Assembly: GCA_934771475.1 (NCBI GenBank)
Contig: CAKVMD010000004.1
Span: forward strand, 1 to 64,000
Direction of reading: 5' to 3'
Origin: an uncultured Clostridia bacterium
GTDB lineage: Bacteria; Bacillota; Clostridia; Christensenellales; UBA1242
Length of the DNA: 64,000 nt
The position numbers and the translations under genes are program-made. Under the pieces are notes generated by a model. It made no database searches. It had not been told where the DNA came from and worked only from the letters and a program-made list of their open reading frames with translations. Shown here in pieces: positions 49,223 through 58,100 of this stretch. Every line of letters begins with the position of its first letter. Position 1 is the stretch's first letter.

Positions 49223-49384
49223 ATGGCAGTACCAAAACGCAAAAATATCATTCTTGCTTGCACTGAATGTCAAGAAAGAAATTATGCAACAAGCAAGAAC
49301 ACCGCTGCAAATCCAGAAAGAATTGAAATCGTTAAATTCTGTTCTAGATGCGGAAAGAGAACCACTCACAAGGAAACAAAATAA
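49223..49384 (+). CDS. rpmG: 50S ribosomal protein L33
   Basis: Fifty-three residues, MAVPKRKNIILACTECQERNY at the start (read as two halves: MAVPKRKN and IILACTEC), with four zinc-ligand cysteines C13, C16, C40, C43 (the zinc-containing form of L33) and the basic end GKRTTHKETK. AGGAGAAAG upstream sets the start. First gene of the operon in the classical order rpmG-secE-nusG-rplK-rplA. Confidence 0.95.
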   Translation: MAVPKRKNIILACTECQERNYATSKNTAANPERIEIVKFCSRCGKRTTHKETK

Positions 49385-49399
49385 TTTATTGGGGGTTTT

Positions 49400-49765
49400 A
49401 TGTCTAAAAACAAAAAGTCAGAGCCAGTGGTAGAAGTTGAAAATCAACCAATATCAGAAGAGGCTACAACAACTCTTGTAGAGGCAACTGCGGAAGCAAA
49501 AGAAACCGCAAAGGCAAATCAAACAGACAAAAACGCAAAAGTTAAGGACAACAAAAAATCAAACAAAAAGCCTGCAAAGGAAAAAGGCAAATTCAAAAGA
49601 AAGGCAAAGGAAACTATGAGTGAACTCAAAAAGGTTACTTGGCCTACTTTTGGTGAGGTTTGCAAAAGAACAGGCGTTGTTTTAGTTGTTGTGCTTGTTT
49701 TTGCAGTCGTAATCTTTGGAATTGATTATTGCTTAGGTTTACTCACTGGATTGTTGAAGAAATAG
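49400..49765 (+). CDS. secE: Preprotein translocase subunit SecE
   Basis: Small essential SecYEG subunit. Residues 1-65 are a low-complexity Ala/Lys/Glu extension; the conserved core is ETMSELKKVTWPTFGEVCKRTG, leading into a single transmembrane helix (about 91-113). The Bacillota form is usually about 60 residues, so the N-terminal extension doubles its size. GGGGG precedes the start, 15 nt after rpmG; nusG follows after 8 nt. Confidence 0.93.
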   Translation: MSKNKKSEPVVEVENQPISEEATTTLVEATAEAKETAKANQTDKNAKVKDNKKSNKKPAKEKGKFKRKAKETMSELKKVTWPTFGEVCKRTGVVLVVVLVFAVVIFGIDYCLGLLTGLLKK

Positions 49766-49773
49766 GAGAAGGT

Positions 49774-50400
49774 ATGGAAGAAAAAGAAATGCTTGATAAT
49801 CAAGTTACCCCAGTTGAAGAGGAAACTAAACCAGTAGAAAAAAGCGAAGACCAACTTTCTTATGAAGAGTTTGTTGCTTCCCTTCCAGAAAAATGGTATG
49901 TTTTGCACACTTTTTCAGGGTATGAAAATGTTGCAAAAGAAAATCTTGAAACTGTGGTTGAGAAATTTAATCTTCAAGACAGAATTTTTGACATAGTAAT
50001 TCCTATGGAAGATGTGGTTGAAGAGAAAAACGGAAAGAAAAAACTTGTTCAAAGAAAGGCTATGCCATGCTATATCTTGGTTAAGATGAAGTATGCTGAT
50101 GACCTTTGGCACAATGTTACAAGAACGAGAGGTATTACAGGCTTTGTTGGCCCAAAGGGACGCCCTCTTGCCCTCACTGAGGATGAGGTTATTAAACTTA
50201 GACTTGAAAAAATCAAAGTTGAAGTTGATCTTGCGGTGGGAGACAAAGTTGAAATTGTGGATGGACCTCTTGATGGAATGATTGGAGAAGTTACTTCAAT
50301 TAACACCGAAACAGGTATTGTTGGCGTTAATGTCGAGATGTTTGGAAGAGAGACTGCTGTTGAAGTTGAGATGAGTCAAATTCACAAAATAAACAACTAA
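49774..50400 (+). CDS. nusG: Transcription termination/antitermination factor NusG
   Basis: Binds RNA polymerase and couples elongation, pausing and Rho or ribosome contact. The NGN domain (KWYVLHTFSGYENVAKENLE...CYILVKMKYADDLWHNVTRTRGITGFVG) is followed by a KOW domain (VGDKVEIVDGPLDGMIGEVTSIN). The start at MEEKEMLDNQ is set by AGGAG; the frame opens 15 codons earlier inside secE. At 208 residues it includes an acidic N-terminal extension of about 35 residues. Confidence 0.96.
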   Translation: MEEKEMLDNQVTPVEEETKPVEKSEDQLSYEEFVASLPEKWYVLHTFSGYENVAKENLETVVEKFNLQDRIFDIVIPMEDVVEEKNGKKKLVQRKAMPCYILVKMKYADDLWHNVTRTRGITGFVGPKGRPLALTEDEVIKLRLEKIKVEVDLAVGDKVEIVDGPLDGMIGEVTSINTETGIVGVNVEMFGRETAVEVEMSQIHKINN

Positions 50401-50654
50401 ACTTGTAAAAACTGTTTCTTATTACTTACATTTACTAGCAAAAGAAAGCATAAAAGCGAAAGCGAGCTCTCGCTCATTGGCGATGATTAAATCTCGTAAA
50501 ATAAAGGTGTACGCTTTTAACAAAGGCTTTCACAATTTTAATTTGGTATAACGCGGGCAACCGCTTAATTATACACTCGAAAGATAAAGTCTTTCGTTTT
50601 AGATGTGGGAGGACGGAACTGCAACCGTTCATTACACCACAAAAGGAGGAAAAA
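50401..50654 (+). other. Spacer and leader between nusG and rplK
   Basis: Two hundred and fifty-four bases with an AGCGAG/CTCGCT hairpin near 50460-50475, a TATAAC possible -10 near 50549, and the L1-type leader listed separately. Confidence 0.5.
50604..50650 (+). promoter_or_regulatory. Ribosomal-protein leader (L1-type) upstream of rplK
   Basis: TGTGG/CCACA closes a hairpin with inner ACGG/CCGT and a GAGG bulge, directly upstream of the AAAGGAGG site of rplK. Its form resembles the L1-binding leaders that autoregulate rplK-rplA in Bacillota. Assignment rests on position and shape only. Confidence 0.55.
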
Positions 50655-51083
50655 ATGGCAGAGAAAAAAGTTGCTGCGGTTGTAAAATTACAACTTGCCG
50701 CTGGTAAAGCCACACCGGGACCTCCAGTTGGTTCAACACTTGGACCTCATGGAATTAACCTTGGCGCATTTACCAAAGAATTCAATGAGAAGACCGCTTC
50801 TCAAGCAGGACTCGTTATTCCTGTGGTTGTAACTATCTATGCTGATAGAAGTTACTCATTCGTACTCAAAACCCCACCAGCAGCCATTCTTATTATGAAG
50901 GCTATTGGACTTGAAAAGGGTTCTGCTGTACCAAACAAACAAAAAGTCGGAACAATCACAAAAGCACAAATCAAACAGATTGCTGAAACAAAGATGCCAG
51001 ACCTTAACTGCACTTCAATCGAATCTGCAATGAGCATGATTGCTGGTGCCGCTCGTAGTATGGGCGTTACCGTTGTTGACTAA
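50655..51083 (+). CDS. rplK: 50S ribosomal protein L11
   Basis: Binds the GTPase-associated centre of 23S rRNA. Conserved LQLAAGKATPGPPVGSTLGPHGINLGAFTKEFNEKT and the C-terminal rRNA-binding domain (KKVGTITKAQIKQIAE...SMIAGAARSMGVTV) are intact; 142 residues. AAAGGAGG sets the start. rplA follows after 11 nt. Confidence 0.98.
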   Translation: MAEKKVAAVVKLQLAAGKATPGPPVGSTLGPHGINLGAFTKEFNEKTASQAGLVIPVVVTIYADRSYSFVLKTPPAAILIMKAIGLEKGSAVPNKQKVGTITKAQIKQIAETKMPDLNCTSIESAMSMIAGAARSMGVTVVD

Positions 51084-51094
51084 GGAGGAAAAGC

Positions 51095-51775
51095 ATGAAA
51101 GCATCTAAAAGACTTGCACAAGCATCTGAAATGGTTAAACAAAAATCTTATGACATTGCTGGTGGACTTGACGCACTCTTGTCTCTTCCAAAAGCAAAAT
51201 TTGACGAAACAGTTGAACTTCATGTTCGCCTTGGTGTAGATGGTAAAAACGCTGACCAACAGGTTAGAGGAGTTTGTATCCTTCCTCACGGAACAGGAAA
51301 AGAACTTAAAGTTTTGGTTATCGCAAAGGGTGATAAGGCTGATGAAGCTACAAAAGCAGGCGCTGACTATGTTGGCGCAGAAGAAATCATCGCAAAAATC
51401 CAAGGTGGTTGGCTTGATTTCGACGTTTGTATCACAACCCCAGATATGATGGGACTTGTAGGAAGAGTTGCTAGAATTTTAGGACCTAAGGGTCTTATGC
51501 CAAACCCAAAGAGCGGAACAGTTACTATGGACGTTACTAAGGCTATCAACGATGCCAAAGCTGGTAAAGTTGAATATAGACTTGACAAAACAAACAATGT
51601 CCATGTAATTCTTGGAAAAGTAAGTTTCGGTAAGGAAAAATTGATGGACAACTTCAATACAGTTATTGAAGCACTCATCAAGGCAAAGCCTGCTGCTGCA
51701 AAGGGACAATATTTTAGAAATGTTGCCATTGCATCAACAATGGGACCTGGAATTAAAATCAACGTTACTCTTTAA
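51095..51775 (+). CDS. rplA: 50S ribosomal protein L1
   Basis: Forms the L1 stalk at the E site and represses its own operon. Signature LGPKGLMPNPKSGTVT, plus VRGVCILPHGTGK and the end FRNVAIASTMGPGIKINV. Complete at 226 residues. A terminator follows; rplJ and rplL, usually next, are missing and a minisatellite plus a giant surface gene on the other strand come instead. Confidence 0.98.
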   Translation: MKASKRLAQASEMVKQKSYDIAGGLDALLSLPKAKFDETVELHVRLGVDGKNADQQVRGVCILPHGTGKELKVLVIAKGDKADEATKAGADYVGAEEIIAKIQGGWLDFDVCITTPDMMGLVGRVARILGPKGLMPNPKSGTVTMDVTKAINDAKAGKVEYRLDKTNNVHVILGKVSFGKEKLMDNFNTVIEALIKAKPAAAKGQYFRNVAIASTMGPGIKINVTL

Positions 51776-51807
51776 TTCTTATTGCCAAAAGACATGAAAA
51801 ACATGTA

Positions 51808-51847
51808 AAAAAAATAGGTTTTCGCGTAAGCGAGAGCCTATTTTTTT
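51808..51847 (+). terminator. rplA terminator
   Basis: TAGGTTTTCGC/GCGAGAGCCTA stem with two G-U pairs and T7. Confidence 0.85.
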
Positions 51848-51930
51848 GCCATAACAAAGCCATAACAAAGCCATAACAAAGCCATAACAAAGCCATAACA
51901 AAGCCATAACAAAGCCATAACAAAGCCATA
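51848..51930. repeat. Minisatellite, 11-bp unit GCCATAACAAA
   Basis: Seven perfect tandem copies (51848-51924) and a partial eighth, beginning directly at the last T of the rplA terminator. The unit is not a multiple of three and contains no ORF of interest. Confidence 0.95.
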
Positions 51931-51950
51931 AGATAGACAAAATATCAAAC

Positions 51951-51984
51951 AAAAAACCTTGCAAAAGCCTTGCAAGGTTTTTTA
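51951..51984. terminator. Terminator-like hairpin in rplA-surface gene spacer
   Basis: AACCTTGCAA/TTGCAAGGTT, 5-nt loop, T-run on plus and A-run before it, so usable in both directions. Confidence 0.75.
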
Positions 51985-52115
51985 TGTATATTAAAGGTAT
52001 TAAAATCTAAATGTAAAGAAAATTTTACCACTTTTCGCTTAATGTAAGCGCGCTAAATTAAAATAGTGTCATCAAGTTTTTAAAACTCTATTTTTAGCAC
52101 CACTTACAATGCAAG

Positions 52116-52190
52116 GTGAGTTCACTCACGCGGACCGTAAAATAGTTTAACATTTAGATTATGCTTACGATAGAAAGTAAGTTTACTTAC
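52116..52190. repeat. Repeat pair GTRAGTTYACTYAC overlapping the surface-gene stop
   Basis: GTGAGTTCACTCAC at 52116 and GTAAGTTTACTTAC at 52177, 61 bp apart, with TTACGATAG before the second as in the ychF array. The surface-protein stop codon (52187-52189) lies inside the second copy. Confidence 0.85.
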
Positions 52191-55100
52191 TTAACGCGTT
52201 GACGCTTACGCAATTTGACTGTTATAAAGATTATAGTTCCAAGGGCAATCACGCCAAGAATTATTGCAATAATTGCAAAAGCGTTGAGTGGTTCATTCTT
52301 TATAACCTTGTAAGAGTATATAAGTTGTCCGCTTGCAGTGTAAACTTGAATGTAGTAAGTTCCAGATTGTGAAAGCGTGATAACTTCGGTTTCGTTAAGT
52401 GTAGGCAAGGTTTCAGCGTTGTAATATCTAATTGTTGAGCCAATCTTAATGTAACTATCACCAACTGCTTCGTAGAAGTTTGCAACATTAAATGTTATAG
52501 TAATATCATTTGTTGTTGCTTGCCCTTGACCAATAGAAACCTCAATAGGAGGAACGGCATGGTTTATCCAAAGTTCAAATGTAAAGCATTTAACTCCAAC
52601 ATTTTCATACGCTTTTTCGTTAGGACAAATAGTAATCTTATATCTTCCTGTTCCAGTTTTCTCGTCAAGATAATTGAGACTGAGAGCGGATAGATAAGTT
52701 TTCCCGTCTACTACAATGGTGTCTTTAAAACTTCCAAAATTGAGGAAATCTTCGGTTATATCACCAAGTCCAGATTTCTCGATTTTTGAAATATAGTAAT
52801 TTGAGTAAGCAGGGAAATTAAATGCCGAACGCGACTCGTTCTTGCTTATAATCATGAAGTTGAAAGTCTTTGACTTTATTTGAACTTCACCTTTTGCGCT
52901 TTTAGCAGAGAAGTCTACTTGATAGTATCCAGGCTCGCTGAAAGTGAATGTATAGTTTCTTTCAATATATCCGTTTCCACCAGATGATTTATTATAAACT
53001 TTACCATTGCGATAAACGGTGATTTGTGGATAATTTGAAGGCGCATAGAACGAACTCAAATTTGTAAGAGAGAGCGTTACTCTAGAATTGTATATAGTAT
53101 TTTGAATTGCTTCGGTCGTTGTTGTATTCCCTTCGCTGTCTGTGCTTGTAACTGTAAATGGAATTGAATTTAAGAAGAAGAGATACATATAGTTACTACC
53201 TTTAAATGTTTGGTAGTTTGCTGGTTCGCATGAGTCGTGGAGACTTATGCGGTAATAACCTGCGCGGGTAATGTATGCTGTTGCAAGGGTGTCAGTGTAG
53301 TCAATTTCAGGTGAAACATCTACAAAGTTGCCTTCAAACATTTTCTCAACCTTAATATGGATGCGGTTAGAAGTTATGCCATAGAAAGGAGTAAATGTAA
53401 GTTTAAGTCTTTCAAATCCAGTGTCTGACTGGCTTGCTACAATAGTTTCATTTGCTTTTCCAAGCAGAGATTCGCTTGCGCCAGAAGGTGATTCATAACT
53501 AAATAATGATGCAAAATCGTTGTTTGGCTTAATATAGAGTATAGCAAATGAACCGCTTGATTCTGTGCAAGAATATGTATAAACTTCAACATAAACATTC
53601 GTGCCAGTTGTTTTAACTTCTGGGTCTGAAATAACAACGCCAAGTTCCTCATTTCTAGTAATAATAACACGATTTCGATTGCTGTAATCTACACCAACAA
53701 GGTAGTTGACTTCATAGGTTACGCCATTGTTGTCAGTGTAGGTGAGGTTAGAACGCTCAACTCTTACTCCATCAATAGTTATTGTGTAGTAAGATGCTGT
53801 CGAATCCCAAATCGTAACCATGTAAGCCTTATAACTGTTTGTAAGGATTGTTTCATCATCGTAAATAAAGAATATTAGGTAATCTCCTGCGCCACGGATA
53901 ACATAACTTGATATGTTTCCATCTTGCATTTCAAGTTTTGTAAATGATTGTCCATTGTCGCTTGAAATGTATGCTGAATAAGGATATTCTTTCTTGTATG
54001 CTTCTGCTGTTCCGTTATCAGAAGGAGAATTTAAATATTTCATTGTTACAACTGATGAGTAGGTTGAAAGGTAGGTTGCTTGTGCGTTTGTGAAACTCTT
54101 TCCGCCAACAATAACAGTTTGTGATAGTGTTTTGTTTTGGGCTTTGTCATCACTGAAAGCATTCAAGTTTCTATCAAGGAATGCTACTCCGCCGTTTATA
54201 AGCGTAGCGGAATTTGTGAATGCTGGCAATTTGTTGTAAATGCGAATATGAATTGTTCGCAAAGGTGTACGGTTAGCGCCAATATCTGCCGCATCATAGA
54301 TTGTCAAAGTAAAGCATTTGTTAGTTTGATTAAAGGTTAATGAGCGAATGCTATCTTTGTTGCTTGTAAAGTAGTCCCCATTGGTTGCGAGTCTACTGTC
54401 TGTTTCATTGTAAACTACAACATCGTATAACTTCAAGTGGTAGTTAAAAGTAACATCTTTTTCGCTTATATATGTCTTGCTGTTATCACTTTCTGTTACT
54501 TCATAAACACTGCCATTTCCAACGATTTCATTGTATGAAGCAATGTTTGCAAGTTGAACAACGATTGATTCGTTTCCAAAGTTATCTGTGATTGTATATC
54601 TCAATTTTTCACCACTCGAAGCAATTATTGTGCTGAGTGTGAGTTTTCCGTTTGCAAGAGTTATGTTTACAGAGTTTGATGGGTCTGCGATGTTCCAAGT
54701 TCCATACAACCCGCTATTAGTTTGTGCGGTTGCTACTTCTTCGTATGTATTTCCATTAAGTCTTTCAACTTTTATCTTAGTAGGGAAAACATAACCATAA
54801 GTGTTGCTGTTTAAACTTTCTTGCGATGGAATATTGATGTTTAACTGTGCTTGTGGATCCTTGTAAGAAGTTGAAGTTATAAGATTAGCGTTGTAAATAG
54901 TTAAGAATAGCGTTGTGTTTTCTTCACCATTTCTATTTGCAAATTGTAATTGGTGTTTGCGGTTAGATGACGCAAGTCCACTAAACAAACTTGAAAGTGA
55001 AACAGTGTTAAAATTTGAATTGCCAAGAACATAAACAGTATCTTTATCAAGCCATGGAGAGCGCATATAAATGCTTGCTACTTGTCCGGCTTTTCTAACT

Positions 55101-58100
55101 AAGAAGATTTCCCATTCATCGCTATTGTAGTCGATGCTAGTAATTTCAAATCCCGTGTTAGAGTATAAATTGTAGTTGTTTTCAATCATTTGTTGACGAC
55201 TGAACTTAATTTCTGCATCCTCAGCTGTTTTGCTGTTTTTATAAGTTAAAACATTGTCGCTGTCTGCTACATCAACCACTTTGATAAGATAAGCGGTCAT
55301 GTTTCCAGCCCAATCGCGTTCAACAACTTCATAGATTGAATTATTATTTACACTAAGGTTGCTTAATTCAGTATATTTGCTTTCATTAAATGAATTTTTG
55401 TCAACAGGAGTGTAAGATTCAAGGCTTCCAACTTCTTTGAGCCCTATATATTTTACTCCATAATTATCTTCATCAACTGTAAGGTTATTTACAAATTGAG
55501 AATTTACAACATAGTAGTAATATTTGAGAGTGCCAGTAGATTTTACATAAGAATAACTTACGCCATTTCCAGAAGTAGATTGGTTAAATGAAGTAGAGTT
55601 CCCGTTGTAATCAAAATATTCTCTTGTAAGGCTGTGAAGAGTGTTTGCGTCAAGTGATGAGAATGCGCCTTGCAAGCGTGCTGATTGTTCAACATTACTC
55701 ATAAGCGAAAGGATATTTTCGTGTGGTGCAGTTATATCAAAGTAAATCGTTTTGCTTGTTGTAGAGTAAATGTTGCCGTTATGTCCTTCAAACTGCATGG
55801 TTATGGTGATACTTGGTTTGTAATCACTGTTGTTAAACATGGCTGAGAGAATGCTACTAACATCAATTTCAAAAGACCTTGTTCCGCCAGCGGTGTTATC
55901 ACCAGTGATTTCTTCTAATGAAATCGTTTTGTTGATATCTCCACGTATAACAATTTTTGCTTCATCAATTTTCGCAATATAATCACTGCTTGGGATTTGC
56001 CATTTAATGCTAAGATTTGAAGAATTTGTGTAATAAGCGCCGTCATGTTCTTCCAGACTGTAACCCGAGTTGTCTACAATGTCAAATTCAGGGGCGGTTT
56101 TTTCAATTTTGAACGCAAACTTGTACAAAGAGTAGAGTTGGTCAAAAGTTGCGCCTAAATTGTTTGCTTGATATAAAGAAACTACATAAGTGCCGGGAGC
56201 TGTAAATTGTTTTGTAGGGTTTGTTTCAAGTGCTAATGATTGAGATTGAGATGAAGATGTTTGCTTGTAGAAATTCATGTATCCATTTGTATAAATGTCA
56301 TTTCTGCTTATAAGTGCATTTAAATTTCCACCATGGTAAATGCTTTCTGCTATTGTCTGGTTTGGCTTATAATATTGTACTTTTGCATAAAGGTTATAAA
56401 CATTTATACGCATACTGTTAAGTTCTGCTAGCGCGTCTTCCTCATTTGTAAACGATTTGTAAAGAATTCCTTCAAGGTAAAGGTTCCATTTAGTTTGATT
56501 TTGTTCGTCCTTTTCCTCTTTAACTTCCGCGCCATAATATGATAAATCAAAATTTTTATCTACGCTGTAAGTATTATCGGTGCCTTTGATTGATGAAATA
56601 GTATATTTGGTTTGAGGAATCAAAAGAGATAATGGAAGTTTGTTGCCCGAAATTGAGATTGCGTTCTCTGGGAATGTGTCCTCGTCATTGAAACTTGAAC
56701 GAGTGTAGAATGAACCTTGGTTAAGTCCGTTGATATATCTTGGGAATGAAATTTCAATGTTTTGTTGACCTTCTCCCGAGTACATACTGACAAGAATATC
56801 ACCGCCGACTACGCTTTCAAGAGAAGTTTTTCCGTCTGCTTCTACTTCTACGCTTTCAATAGGGGAGATAACATTGTATGCGTCAACGATAAATGATATA
56901 TCGCGCGTGTCGTAATCAAATTTTCCTACCATATTGCCCGAGTCATATACACGCTCAAACACATATTTGCCGGCAACTGGGAGAGTGTTGTTTCCAAGTA
57001 CAATCTCAAAAGTGCACTCTTCGCCTTTGGCTACTGCAACGCTTCCGTTAGTGTAAATATCAAATTCTCTTGTTGGTTTCTTCGAAAGGGTGTAATAGAA
57101 ATAGTTGTTTGTAACATTTCCTTTATTATCGGCGGTCAAGTCGTTTCCACTCTTGTAACTTGTTTTTGAGGTAGAAGTTTTGATAAAAGGATAGTATTTT
57201 AATGTGATTTTTCCAACAACAGAACCATTATTTGGGAATGGAATGTAAGTCAATGAAAGTTTGTTCTTGCTGTTTGTTGGTAAAATATAAGAATATTTAT
57301 ACTTTTTGGACGAGTTTTCTGTGTTAGTTTCAGTTGGACTTAAACGCTTTCCCTTAGTGTCCTTGTCAAAATATCCACTAAATGAATAGTTGTCCCACTG
57401 CAAACTCTTCCAAAGTTGTTCACTTTCACTTGGTTTGTCTCCAACTTTAATGTCAAGTTTGGAAGCATCAGAGGAAACTCTAAAATTAAGTATACCGCTT
57501 GGAGCGTTTTTGTAGTTTGTTGCTTCATCCCCGTAAACCTTCGTGTTCGATTTGTCGCGAGTGAGCAAAGAGTGGGTTGCTTCAAGAGCTTCAAGTTCTC
57601 CGTTGGCATTTTCTTTGTAGAGAGGCACATTGTAACTATAACCATAATGAGCCCCATATGTATCGTTGTCAAGAGCATAATATGTTGGGAATGTTTCTAT
57701 TTTAAGGTAAGTGCCATCCTTTGCATACGCAGAGCTACTTAAAGCGCCTATGTAATCTTGGTTTGCATTAAAGAACTCTTCAAGTTTGGCTTTTAACGCT
57801 TCTGTTGCTTGTGAGGCATCTTTGCTATACTCGTACGCCTTTATGTCATCAAATTTTGAAGTTAATAAAATGCCTTTGTATTTTGCCCATATTATTGTCA
57901 TGTCATAACGCACATCCTCAGGGATGTCAATGTTTTCGCCATTTGCTATAATAGACCTTAAAACAATTCCAGAAAGTTCTCCGTTTTCATCAAGTTCTTC
58001 TTGTTGTTTAACAAAAATTGGACTTGTTTTATCAATTAAGAAGATTTCAAAACTAGAATTGCCCGCTCCGTCATAAACTTCAAGGAGGTAGAACCCACTG

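Noticed and set aside
51848..51930. Possible CRISPR array
   Set aside because: Units of 11 bp are contiguous with no spacers. The same holds at 63442-63541.
51779..51964. Minus-strand ORF with repeated CYGFVMALLWL
   Set aside because: It is the translation of the 11-bp minisatellite and a terminator; no start context.
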